64,000 nt of DNA from Streptomyces sp. NBC_00344 (lineage in GTDB: Bacteria; Actinomycetota; Actinomycetes; Streptomycetales; Streptomycetaceae): NCBI RefSeq assembly GCF_036088315.1, contig NZ_CP107996.1, positions 4,423,501 to 4,487,500 of the forward strand. Direction: 5' to 3'. Shown here one piece after another: positions 17,445-25,152 of this stretch. Within the stretch, counting starts at the first letter, position 1. Each line of letters starts with the position of its first letter. A program made the position numbers and the translations under genes. The notes under the pieces were generated by a model. The model saw only the letters and a program-made list of their open reading frames with translations, was not told where the DNA came from and made no database searches.

Positions 17445-18119
17445 ATGTCCCCCGGGAGTCCCGCCCGCAGCCGGGGCGGCGGGCGGCTGCTGACCGGTGT
17501 GGCCTGGGCGGTTCTGCTGCTCGGGCTGTGGCTGTGGGGACGCCGGATAGCCGATGGGCCCGGAGGCGGTCCGGGGCCGAAGACCGGTGATGTGGCCGCG
17601 GTCGGCCGCTCGTTCGGGGTGCCGCTGCCGCCGGCCGCCCACCCGGTCAAGGGCGCGGAACCTCACCGTGTGGAGATCCCGGCCGTGGGGGTCAGTGCCC
17701 CTGTCGTCCCCCGCGGACTCGACGACGACGGCGCCGTCGATCCGCCGTCGTTCGACGAGCCCGGCGAGGTCGGCTGGTTCGGCCGCGGCACCCGGCCCGG
17801 TGCGAAGGGCGCCGCTCTGCTCGTCGGCCATGTCGACACGAGGGACAGGCCGGCGGTCTTCTACGGGCTGAGCGCGGTCCGCCCGGGCCAGAAGGTCGGA
17901 GTGGAGGGTGTGGACGGTTCGCGCGCCGAGTTCACCATCGACGACGTCCGTGTCTTCCCGCGCGACCGCTTCGATCCGCGGAAGGTCTACGGGCCGCGGG
18001 AGAAGGGCCGGGCCGAGCTGCGGCTGATCACCTGCGGTGGGGCCTACGACCGCAAGGCAGGGACCTACACGGCGAACGTGGTCGTCTCCGCGTATCTGAC
18101 GCGCGTTGCCGAGAGGTGA
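17445..18119 (+). CDS. Class F sortase
   Basis: A 224-residue transpeptidase with an N-terminal membrane anchor (about residues 15-33). The catalytic histidine is H129 in LLVGHVDT and the catalytic cysteine is C197 in LITCGGAYDRKAGTYTANVVV; the basic residue just after it is likely the third member. Class F sortases occur in actinobacteria, and their roles and substrates are poorly known. The start is ATG at 17445 or a TTG at 17436 overlapping the previous stop; both show translational coupling with the secreted protein gene before it. Confidence 0.88.
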   Translation: MSPGSPARSRGGGRLLTGVAWAVLLLGLWLWGRRIADGPGGGPGPKTGDVAAVGRSFGVPLPPAAHPVKGAEPHRVEIPAVGVSAPVVPRGLDDDGAVDPPSFDEPGEVGWFGRGTRPGAKGAALLVGHVDTRDRPAVFYGLSAVRPGQKVGVEGVDGSRAEFTIDDVRVFPRDRFDPRKVYGPREKGRAELRLITCGGAYDRKAGTYTANVVVSAYLTRVAER

Positions 18120-18791
18120 CCGCGGGAGCCGATCCGGAGATCCCATCCCGGCCGAACCGTGATGCGGCGAGGCCTTCCCGACATGCGATCCGGCACCGGA
18201 CCCGGCGTCCACCGCGGCCGGACGAGCCGTACGCATACCGGGCTGCACCCCGACCGTGCCGGACCGACCGCCCGGCCCCCGGAGAGCCGTCGGCCCGGCG
18301 GGTCCTCGACCGCGGGCGCACGGACCGCGGGAGGAGCCCGGCACCTGCGCGGGAGGTCATGGAGACCGGGGGCACTGTTCGCGGACAGGGGCTGCGACCG
18401 CGATTCCACTGCGGATCCACTGTAGAGCGGCGACCGGGGCCCGGCCCAGGGTTCATCGTGTGCGGCATCGGAAATCGGACCGTGAGGTTCCCGTGATGGC
18501 CCGCTCCACAACGCCGCCCGGCAGTCGGCTGTCCCGGTTTGCGCCCAACTCCCTGAAGGCATAGGCGAGTCGGGCACCTGGCGAGTGACACCCGGGGGAG
18601 GCCCCGATCCCCCGGGCGGCACCCGGAGCTGGCCGCGGTCACCGTCCCCCGGCGGAACAGTGGTGGCGCGGAGTCCCGGGGACCGGCGTGAACGGGAGTG
18701 CCGGACGGCCGCCGCGGGCCCCGGCGCCCGCGTGGCGAAGCCCCGCCGTGGGACGAGGGGTGAGGCCCACGAGGGTGCGGGCGCTACGAGG
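18120..18791. other. Gene-free stretch
   Basis: About 670 bp with no convincing gene. Open frames here overlap one another on both strands, are arginine/proline-rich in all readings and lack ribosome sites and domain features. I see no RNA gene in it. It may be decayed coding sequence or a long spacer before the tRNA. Confidence 0.5.
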
Positions 18792-18821
18792 AAAGCCCCT
18801 CACCGTCGGATGAGGGGCTTC
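18792..18821 (-). terminator. Terminator of tRNA-Lys copy 1
   Basis: A ten-base stem (AAGCCCCTCA pairing with TGAGGGGCTT) lies just past the 3' end of the tRNA on the minus strand. Confidence 0.75.
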
Positions 18822-18830
18822 CTGCGTCTG

Positions 18831-18904
18831 TGCGCCGCCAGGGACTCGAACCCCGGACCCGCTGATTAAGAGTCAGCTGCTCTAACCAACTGAGCTAGCG
18901 GCGC
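18831..18904 (-). tRNA. tRNA-Lys (CTT), copy 1
   Basis: Read on the minus strand this is a complete 74-base cloverleaf. The acceptor GCGCCGC pairs with GCGGCGC, the D arm has AGCTCAGTTGGTTAGAGC, the anticodon loop is CTCTTAA with anticodon CTT, and the T arm has GGTTCGAGTCC. The CCA end is not encoded. The same 74 bases occur twice more in the window. Confidence 0.97.
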
Positions 18905-19077
18905 CTGCTGACCCGGAGAACTTTACCGGACGGCCGGAGGTGCTCAGGAACGCCCGACGGTTCATATGTTCGTATTCCTCCCTTTTGATCCGTCAAAATG
19001 CGATTTGCTCCGACAGTTGCAAAACTGGCGACCGTGCAGATAGCCGGCAGAACTTCAGCAACGCGAAGGGCACACGG

Positions 19078-20517
19078 ATGACGCTTCCGGTCTTCGAGGA
19101 GTACGAACCTGCGAGCAACTGCGGCTGCGCGGGCTGCGCCGAGCTGCGCAGCCCGGGGCCGCGTTCCCCGCAGCCTCGGGACGGCGGCCACCTGGGGGCG
19201 CACGCCCGCCGGGCGGTCGTCCTCGCCACGGCTGCCGGAATAGTGCTCGGCGGGGGAGCGGCCGCGGCCGCGGACCCCATTCCGCCTGCTCCGTCGACGC
19301 TGCCGGCCCCGGTCGACCCACCTGCTTCGACGCTGCCGGCGCCGGTCGACCCGCCTGCTTCGACGCTGCCGGCGCCGGTCGACCCGCCGGCGCAGGCCGA
19401 CCCGTCGGCGACCGGGGCGGGGGCCACGGAGGCGGAGATCTCGGGCGACCTGGAGGCGGGGGCCACGGAGGGGGACCCGGGTGTTACGGAGCAGCCGGCC
19501 GACTTGGCAGAGACCCAGTCGGTCAAACAGGGCACCGCCCTGGCGCCCGCGCTGTCCCTGCCCGCCACCACCAGGTCCGCGATCATCAGCCGAGCCAAGC
19601 TCTGGATCGCGGCCGGCGTCCCGTACAGCACGAGCAGGCACTGGGCGGACGGGTACCGGCAGGACTGCTCGGGCTATGTCTCCATGGCCTGGGGTCTCAG
19701 GCACAGCGAGTGGACGGGGAGCCTTGCGCAGTACGGCGTCCGGATCTCCAAGTCCGAGATCCGGCGCGGGGACATCCTGTTGTTCCACAATCCCGCGAAC
19801 CCCACCAAGGGCTCCCATGTCACCATCTTCGGCGGCTGGGTGAACAGCGCGCACACCTACTACAAGGCGTACGAGGAGACCCCGCCGCACGCCCGCGCCC
19901 GCTCCACCCCGTTCCGCTACTGGAACCATTCGAGCCGCTATGTGGCCTACCGCTACCGCGGGCTGGCCACCGGCAGCGGCGGCTCCGCATCGTCCACGGC
20001 CTACCCCGGGGCGAAGTACTTCGGCAAGGGCGCGAAGAACGCGTATGTCACCCGGCTCGGGAAGATGCTGGTGGCACGGGGCGGCGGCCGTTTCTACGCA
20101 CAGGGTCCGGGTCCGAGCTGGGGCGAGGCCGACCGGCTCGCCACCCAGGCGTTCCAGCGCGCCCAGGGCTGGACCGGTGCCAAGGCCGACGGCCTGCCCG
20201 GCCCCGTCACCTGGAGGCTGCTGGTGACGGGCACCGGCAAGAACATCCCCGCCGTGCGGACCGGCGGGAGTGCGTCATCCGTCCGTGCGGATACCGCAGC
20301 GAATGGCTTCTTGTCGGGACACCTGGACGCTTCCGTGGAACAGCTCAGGAAGCAGCTTCAGAAGAAGGGGTACGGCTCGGGCGCCATCGGCTCGGACAAG
20401 CGGTGGAACGAGGCGGTCCGGCGCAACGTCCAGGCATTCCAGCGCGCTCAGGGCTGGACCGGTGTCAGGGCCGACGGGATGCCGGGCCCTGAGACGTGGA
20501 GGCGACTGTTCGCATGA
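19078..20517 (+). CDS. NlpC/P60 hydrolase with two peptidoglycan-binding repeats
   Basis: A 479-residue protein. An N-terminal tail with CGCAGC leads to a hydrophobic export segment (RRAVVLATAAGIVLGGGAAAAA). A Pro-rich repeat region follows, then a NlpC/P60-like papain-fold domain with catalytic C in QDCSGYVSMAW and H in GSHVTIFGGW. Two C-terminal peptidoglycan-binding repeats each contain the near-identical FQRAQGWTG.(A/R)ADG(L/M)PGP and WR. It should cleave peptide stems in the wall. The ATG at 19078 has GAAGGG before it. Its stop overlaps the SPFH gene start by four bases, so the two are coupled. The cysteine-rich extension before the export segment is unusual. Confidence 0.85.
   Translation: MTLPVFEEYEPASNCGCAGCAELRSPGPRSPQPRDGGHLGAHARRAVVLATAAGIVLGGGAAAAADPIPPAPSTLPAPVDPPASTLPAPVDPPASTLPAPVDPPAQADPSATGAGATEAEISGDLEAGATEGDPGVTEQPADLAETQSVKQGTALAPALSLPATTRSAIISRAKLWIAAGVPYSTSRHWADGYRQDCSGYVSMAWGLRHSEWTGSLAQYGVRISKSEIRRGDILLFHNPANPTKGSHVTIFGGWVNSAHTYYKAYEETPPHARARSTPFRYWNHSSRYVAYRYRGLATGSGGSASSTAYPGAKYFGKGAKNAYVTRLGKMLVARGGGRFYAQGPGPSWGEADRLATQAFQRAQGWTGAKADGLPGPVTWRLLVTGTGKNIPAVRTGGSASSVRADTAANGFLSGHLDASVEQLRKQLQKKGYGSGAIGSDKRWNEAVRRNVQAFQRAQGWTGVRADGMPGPETWRRLFA
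19285..19386 (+). repeat. 33-bp minisatellite in NlpC/P60 gene
   Basis: Two identical 33-bp units (19321-19353 and 19354-19386) follow a diverged 36-base unit. They encode 11 residues, PASTLPAPVDP, in a linker between the export segment and the hydrolase domain. Unit size is a multiple of three, so copy number can vary in frame. Confidence 0.9.
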
Positions 20518-21722
20518 CGGATACGACAGCGGTGCCGGCGGCGGCCGCGGCGGCGGTTCCGCCGGGAGATCTCACGGCGGACCAGCTGCCGGTCCGCAGG
20601 GCAGCGGTCATCGGGAACGAGACCACCATCGAGATCCCGGTGCATCTGCTGTTCCGTGAGGACGGCGCGGAGGCGGTGTCGCGGGCCGCCCGCGGAGCGG
20701 ACGCCTTGGAGGATGCCGTTCTTCCGGCCGGTGCCGCGGCCCTCGGCACGGTGGCCGGCTCGCCGGGCGGCAGGACCCAGCAGCCCCGAAAGGCGGTACC
20801 GCTCGGGCTTTCCGACCGGCCGTCGCCGACCGCCGATCCCCGGCTGTCCGAACGGCCCGGCATCTCGCTGCCCGGGGCGGTCGCCCTGCTCGGTGGAGCC
20901 ACCTCACTCACCGGGCTCGGTCTGCTCTTCTGGCGGGCGGGCCTGATCCCGGACCGGCTGGCTCTCGCGCTGGGGCTCCACCCGTATCCGTTCGAAGGGA
21001 TCGGCCCCGCGACCGAGGTGGCGCTTACCGCCCTGGCGATGCTGGCGATGTTCGCCTTCCTGGGGCTCGGCCGCGGCCGGGCCGGACAGGCCTGGGTGCT
21101 GTCCCGCTCCGGTGACTACCGCGGCAGCGTGCGCCGGACGGGCCTGCTGTGGACCAGCCCGCTGCTGCTGCGCCGCCCGGTCGACGTACGGCTGAGGCAC
21201 TGGCGCAGCGAGCCGATGCGGGTCATGGACGCGAATGGCACCGCGCTGCGAGCGGTGGTGCTCGTGGTGTGGCGGATCAGGGACACCGCGAAGGCATCGC
21301 ACGGCGTGGCGGATCACGAGGTGTATCTGGGCGAGCAGGTGGAGGCCGCGGTGGTGCGGGTGTTCTCGCAGCTGCCGGCCGATGCCGTTCAGCAGGATGC
21401 TCCGTCGCTCCGGGACGCGGAGACGGTCGGCGAAGCACTCACCCGGGTACTGAGGGCGGAGGCCGCCCCCGCGGGCATCGAGGTGTTCTCCGCGCAGCCG
21501 GTCCGGATCGACTACACGAACGAGGCCGCAGGTGCGGTGCAGCGGCGGAGGATCGAGGCGCTCGACGCCGCGCACCGGGACAGCGTGCTGACGTCGGTGG
21601 TGGACGCGGTGGAGGACACCGTTTCACGGCTGACCGCGCGGGGGCTCGTCGACCTCGACACCGAAGGGCGCAACGCACTCGTCAAGGATCTGACGATCGC
21701 CTTCTACTCGAAGTGCATTTGA
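20514..21722 (+). CDS. SPFH (band 7/flotillin-like) membrane protein
   Basis: A 402-residue protein. An N-terminal soluble region of about 120 residues is followed by two membrane segments (SLPGAVALLGGATSLTGLGLLFW and VALTALAMLAMFAFLGLG). An SPFH domain follows, beginning at AWVLSRSGDYRGSVRRTGLLW, with the family signature ALRAVVLVVWRIRD and a helical VEAAVVRVFSQLP...AVQRRRIEALDAA. Such proteins form membrane microdomains and scaffold proteases or wall enzymes. The ATG overlaps the NlpC/P60 stop by four bases, suggesting that this hydrolase is its client. The N-terminal region before the membrane spans is not a known domain. Confidence 0.82.
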   Translation: MTDTTAVPAAAAAAVPPGDLTADQLPVRRAAVIGNETTIEIPVHLLFREDGAEAVSRAARGADALEDAVLPAGAAALGTVAGSPGGRTQQPRKAVPLGLSDRPSPTADPRLSERPGISLPGAVALLGGATSLTGLGLLFWRAGLIPDRLALALGLHPYPFEGIGPATEVALTALAMLAMFAFLGLGRGRAGQAWVLSRSGDYRGSVRRTGLLWTSPLLLRRPVDVRLRHWRSEPMRVMDANGTALRAVVLVVWRIRDTAKASHGVADHEVYLGEQVEAAVVRVFSQLPADAVQQDAPSLRDAETVGEALTRVLRAEAAPAGIEVFSAQPVRIDYTNEAAGAVQRRRIEALDAAHRDSVLTSVVDAVEDTVSRLTARGLVDLDTEGRNALVKDLTIAFYSKCI

Positions 21723-21756
21723 TATGGACACGCTCAACTGCCATCCATACTCTGGG

Positions 21757-21774
21757 ACTTGGTCTAGACCGCAG
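21757..21774 (+). promoter_or_regulatory. DasR dre site upstream of LPMO gene
   Basis: The core GGTCTAGACC at 21761-21770 is a perfect ten-base palindrome. With its flank it reads TTGGTCTAGACC, almost the dre consensus TGGTCTAGACCA bound by the N-acetylglucosamine-sensing regulator DasR. It lies 45 bp before the LPMO start, at a promoter position. Confidence 0.85.
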
Positions 21775-21814
21775 CTCGGCACACCGAACTCCCCCAAGTT
21801 CAGAGGAGTGCAGC

Positions 21815-22414
21815 ATGCGTAAGAAACTCAGCGCGGCCGTGGTCGGCCTTGCCGTCGCGGGCGTCTCCCTGCTCGCGACCGGCAGCGCCAGCAGTCACGG
21901 GTACACCGACCAGCCCATCAGCCGCCAGAAACTCTGCGCCAACACAACCGTCACCAACTGCGGTGCCATCCAGTACGAACCCCAGAGCGTCGAGGGCCCC
22001 AAGGGCTTTCCCGGCGCCGGGCCCGCCGACGGCTCGATCTGCTCGGCAGGCCACAGCAACTTCGCGCAGCTCGACGGGGCCAAGGCCCCCGGTGGCGGCA
22101 ACTGGCCCACCACACGGCTCACCGGCGGTCAGGGGTACACGTTCCGCTGGCAGTTCACCGCGAGACACGCCACGACCGACTTCGAGTACTTCATCACCAA
22201 GAACGGCTGGGACGACTCAAGGCCGCTCACCCGGGCGGACCTTGAGCCGCAGCCCTTCATGACGGTGCCCTACGGCGGGCAGCAGCCCCCCGGAACGGTG
22301 TCCCAGCAGGGCACCATCCCCACTCAGAAGACCGGGCACCACGTGATTCTCGCGGTGTGGAACATCGCCGACACCGGCAACGCGTTCTATGCGTGCTCGG
22401 ACGTGAGCTTCTGA
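21815..22414 (+). CDS. AA10 lytic polysaccharide monooxygenase, chitin-active type
   Basis: A 199-residue secreted enzyme. A signal peptide ends at S27, so H28 becomes the mature N-terminus and half of the copper 'histidine brace'. The second ligand is H118 in TARHATTDF. A C-terminal phenylalanine in NAFYACSDVSF is the axial residue, and disulfide cysteines are at C41/C49, C76 and near the end. With only one catalytic domain, it is a small chitin-binding protein (CBP21-like). It oxidatively breaks crystalline chitin. AGAGGAG lies before the ATG. A perfect dre core upstream puts it under DasR. Its tail overlaps the convergent MFS gene by 28 bp. Confidence 0.93.
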   Translation: MRKKLSAAVVGLAVAGVSLLATGSASSHGYTDQPISRQKLCANTTVTNCGAIQYEPQSVEGPKGFPGAGPADGSICSAGHSNFAQLDGAKAPGGGNWPTTRLTGGQGYTFRWQFTARHATTDFEYFITKNGWDDSRPLTRADLEPQPFMTVPYGGQQPPGTVSQQGTIPTQKTGHHVILAVWNIADTGNAFYACSDVSF

Positions 22415-23952
22415 TCGTCGAGCGGCGCTGTGCGGCCGGCCGCCGCTGCCGGACGGGCTCGAAGCAGAGCCGGTGCGGCAGCGGCGGCCCGCCGGCGGAG
22501 CAGCACCACGGTGAGCACGGCCCCCAGCACCAGCAGCACCGCCCCGCCGGCCGACGCCCCGTGCATCCCCTGCACGAACGCCTCCCGGGCCACTCGTACC
22601 AGTTCCGGGTCCCCGCTCGCGGTGGCCCGGCCCAGCGTCTCGCGCGCCGCGGGCGGCGCGGATGCGGGCATGTTCTGGCGGTACACCGCCGCACCGATCG
22701 ACCCGAGGACCGCCATCCCCAGCGCCCCGCCGAACTCCTGTCCTGTCTCCAGGAGTGACGCGGCCGATCCTGCCTTCGCCGCCGGCGCCGATGCCAGCGC
22801 CATATCGGCGACAAGCGCCATCACCGTCACGATGCCGCAGCTGCTGACGGCCGCCCCGGCCAGCAGCATCCACAGCGAGTCCGTCCCCGTGACGCCGAGC
22901 AGCACGAACCCGCTCGCGGCGATCAGGAACCCGGCGGCGACGACATACGACCGCTCGACCTTCTGGGCGACCGCGGATGCGGCCGGTGCGGCGATGCCCA
23001 CGGCGATGGACGGTGCCATCGACCAGAGTGCAGCCCTCATCGTGCTCATGCCCAGCACCGACTGCAGATACTGCGTGGTGAAGTAGGCCGAGCCCATCAT
23101 GGCGAACGCGGCCAGCGCGTTGAGCCCGATGCCGGCGCCGAACCCCCGGCCCCGGAAGAGTTCCCGGCTGATCATCGCGTCGGTGCGGCGGAGCTGGCGG
23201 CGTACGAAGAGCAGGCCGACCACCGCACCGGCTGCGATGCACAGCACCATCGGGACGCTGAAGCCGTGCGCGGCGATCTCCTTGAGGCCGTAGACGACCG
23301 GAAGAACGGCGCCCATCGACAGCGGCACGCTCAGCAGGTCGAACCTGCCCGGGTCGGGGTCCTTGAACTCCGGTACGAGCGCGGGCACCAGGACCAGCAG
23401 CAGAAGCATCGCGGGCACATTGATCAGGAAGACCGAGCCCCACCAGAAGTGCTCCAGCATGATGCCGCTCATCACCGAGCCCAGCGCGATCCCGCCCGCC
23501 ATGGCGCCCGACCAGATGCCGATCGCCTTGGTGCGCTGCTTCTCGTCGGTGAACATGTTGCGGATCAGCGCCATCGTCGAAGGCATCAGCGTCGCCCCGC
23601 CGATGCCCAGCAGCGCCCGCGCGGCGATCAGCATCCCGGCGCTCTGCGCGTACGCCGCCCCGACCGATGCGAGGCCGAAGGCCGCGGCCCCGAAAAGCAG
23701 CAGCTTGCGGCGGCCGATCCGGTCGCCCAGGGAACCCATGGTGATGAGCAGCCCGGCGAGTGCGAAGGCGTAGATGTCGAAGATCCACAGCTGCTGGGTG
23801 CTGCTCGGGTGGAGTTCCCTGCTGATGGACGGGATCGCGAAGAAGAGGACGGAGACGTCCATCGAGACCAGGAGGAGCGGCAGGAGAAGGACGACGAATG
23901 CGGTCCACTCCCTGCGGCCTGCGCGCGCTGTCGTACTCGGCGAGTTCGTCAT
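22387..23952 (-). CDS. MFS exporter, DHA2 (EmrB/QacA) type
   Basis: A 521-residue drug exporter with about 14 membrane segments. It has motif D1-like LLLVSMDVSVLFFAIPSISREL in helix 1 and motif A GSLGDRIGRRKLLLFG. The stretch MLIAARALLGIGGATLMPSTMALI lies before the GIWSGAMAGGIALGSVMSGIML region (motif C). The C-terminal extension has an Ala-rich tail. No regulator gene is adjacent, but three direct repeats lie upstream. It converges on the LPMO gene with a short overlap, which is probably chance. The substrate is unknown. Confidence 0.88.
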   Translation of the reverse strand: MTNSPSTTARAGRREWTAFVVLLLPLLLVSMDVSVLFFAIPSISRELHPSSTQQLWIFDIYAFALAGLLITMGSLGDRIGRRKLLLFGAAAFGLASVGAAYAQSAGMLIAARALLGIGGATLMPSTMALIRNMFTDEKQRTKAIGIWSGAMAGGIALGSVMSGIMLEHFWWGSVFLINVPAMLLLLVLVPALVPEFKDPDPGRFDLLSVPLSMGAVLPVVYGLKEIAAHGFSVPMVLCIAAGAVVGLLFVRRQLRRTDAMISRELFRGRGFGAGIGLNALAAFAMMGSAYFTTQYLQSVLGMSTMRAALWSMAPSIAVGIAAPAASAVAQKVERSYVVAAGFLIAASGFVLLGVTGTDSLWMLLAGAAVSSCGIVTVMALVADMALASAPAAKAGSAASLLETGQEFGGALGMAVLGSIGAAVYRQNMPASAPPAARETLGRATASGDPELVRVAREAFVQGMHGASAGGAVLLVLGAVLTVVLLRRRAAAAAPALLRARPAAAAGRTAPLDDQKLTSEHA

Positions 23953-23976
23953 GGCAGAACTGTACGAGCGTCATAA

Positions 23977-24010
23977 ACGCTTGTCTAGTACGTTTGTGTA
24001 AAACGGTTGT
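23977..24010 (-). promoter_or_regulatory. Three ACGNTTGT direct repeats before MFS gene
   Basis: ACGCTTGT (23977), ACGTTTGT (23990) and ACGGTTGT (24003) occur at exact 13-bp steps in a locally AT-rich stretch just upstream of the exporter. They could be regulator sites. The bound protein is unknown. Confidence 0.4.
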
Positions 24011-24039
24011 ATGGCATCTGTGCCGGCGTCCGGGCACAC

Positions 24040-24073
24040 GAAGAAGCCCCCCGCTTCCGCGAGGGGCTTCTTC
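24040..24073 (-). terminator. Terminator of tRNA-Lys copy 2
   Basis: A long inverted repeat (GAAGAAGCCCC pairing with GGGGCTTCTTC) lies just after the tRNA 3' end on the minus strand. Confidence 0.8.
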
Positions 24074-24079
24074 CGTCTG

Positions 24080-24153
24080 TGCGCCGCCAGGGACTCGAAC
24101 CCCGGACCCGCTGATTAAGAGTCAGCTGCTCTAACCAACTGAGCTAGCGGCGC
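24080..24153 (-). tRNA. tRNA-Lys (CTT), copy 2
   Basis: The 74 bases are identical to copies 1 and 3, with anticodon CTT. The 3' flank, including the terminator hairpin, matches copy 3 except for one base in the loop. Confidence 0.97.
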
Positions 24154-24228
24154 GTGCTGACTCGGAAAGAATACCTGGTCCGAAGGGGTGCTCCAAACCG
24201 GATCCGGGAGCCGCCCTCCGGGCCAGGT

Positions 24229-24987
24229 TCAGAGGGTCAGTGAGAGCGCGAGCGGCGCGGCCTGCCGGTTCAGGGCCTCCGCCGCCGAGCGCAGCCGGTG
24301 GGCGTGTTCGATCGGGAGGGAGAGCGCCAGACAGCCGACGGCGGAGCCCGCGGTGATCGGCACCGCGGCGCAGACCGTGCCGACCGCGTACTCCTGGAGG
24401 TCGAGCATCGGGACCGTGGCCGGCTGGGAGTCCAGCCGGGAGAAGAGGACCCGCTCGTTGGTGATGGTCCTGGAGGTGAGCCGGGCGATCCGGTGGCGGG
24501 AGAGGTGGTCGCGACGGCCGTTCTGATCGAGCTGGGTCAGCAGGCACTTGCCCACCGCGCTGGCATGGGCCGACGAACGGAAGTCGACCCACTCCCGGAC
24601 GGCCGGTGTGAGCGGGCCGTCGGCGACCTGGGTGATCCTGACCTCGCCGTCGATGTACCGGCTGATGTAGACGGCGGCCCCCACCGAGTCCCGCAGCCGG
24701 CTCAGGGTGTCCTGGAGCCTGGCCTCGAGCGCCGCCTTCCGGGGGGCGCCGGAGCCGAGGACGACGAGCGAGTCGCCGATCACATAGGCCCCGTCACCGA
24801 TCTGCTCGACATATCCCTCGCGGCGCAGCATCAGCAGCAGCGAGGAGAGATGGGCCGTGGGGAGGCCGGTGTCGCGCGCGATCTCGGTGTCGGTGACACC
24901 GCCTCCGCACCCGGCGACGGACTCCAGCACGCGCAGTGCGTACTGCACCGAATGGAACGGCGCAGTCGGCTCGGGCTTCAGCGCCAC
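24229..24987 (-). CDS. IclR-family regulator of the adjacent uptake genes
   Basis: A 252-residue IclR protein. The winged helix is VQYALRVLESVAGCGGGVTDTEIARDTGLPTAHLSSLLLMLRREGYVEQ. The effector domain follows, with the family segments YISRYIDGEVRITQV and FRSSAHASAVGKCLL. The GTG at 24987 has GGGGGA in front. It lies 165 bp downstream of the ABC importer operon, same strand, so it may have its own promoter in the gap. IclR proteins often bind the carboxylic acid that the neighbouring enzymes degrade, which suggests control of the uptake island up to about 33 kb. Confidence 0.9.
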   Translation of the reverse strand: MALKPEPTAPFHSVQYALRVLESVAGCGGGVTDTEIARDTGLPTAHLSSLLLMLRREGYVEQIGDGAYVIGDSLVVLGSGAPRKAALEARLQDTLSRLRDSVGAAVYISRYIDGEVRITQVADGPLTPAVREWVDFRSSAHASAVGKCLLTQLDQNGRRDHLSRHRIARLTSRTITNERVLFSRLDSQPATVPMLDLQEYAVGTVCAAVPITAGSAVGCLALSLPIEHAHRLRSAAEALNRQAAPLALSLTL

Positions 24988-25152
24988 GGTTCCCCCTACA
25001 GGTAGTGGCCGCTTGCTCGTACACCACGATAACGGCCAGGAGCCGCCCATGGGGCGGCTGTTGGGGAGCCGGGTGGCGCGCACCGCACCACTACGCTGGA
25101 GCGCGCCACCATGGCATATGCCGGAGTCACGATTTGATCCGGGAGTCGGAGG

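Noticed and set aside
18120..18791. Several 60-200 codon frames in the gap after the class F sortase
   Set aside because: They overlap each other on both strands and none has a ribosome site, signal peptide or recognisable domain.
18905..19077. c-di-AMP (ydaO-type) riboswitch before the wall hydrolase gene
   Set aside because: Such riboswitches precede many Streptomyces wall hydrolase genes, but the 170-bp leader lacks the conserved ydaO blocks that I know.
18831..24153. tRNA-Lys copies 1 and 2 as attL/attR of an integrated element
   Set aside because: The 5 kb between them encodes an ordinary wall hydrolase, SPFH protein, LPMO and exporter, with no integrase or mobility gene.
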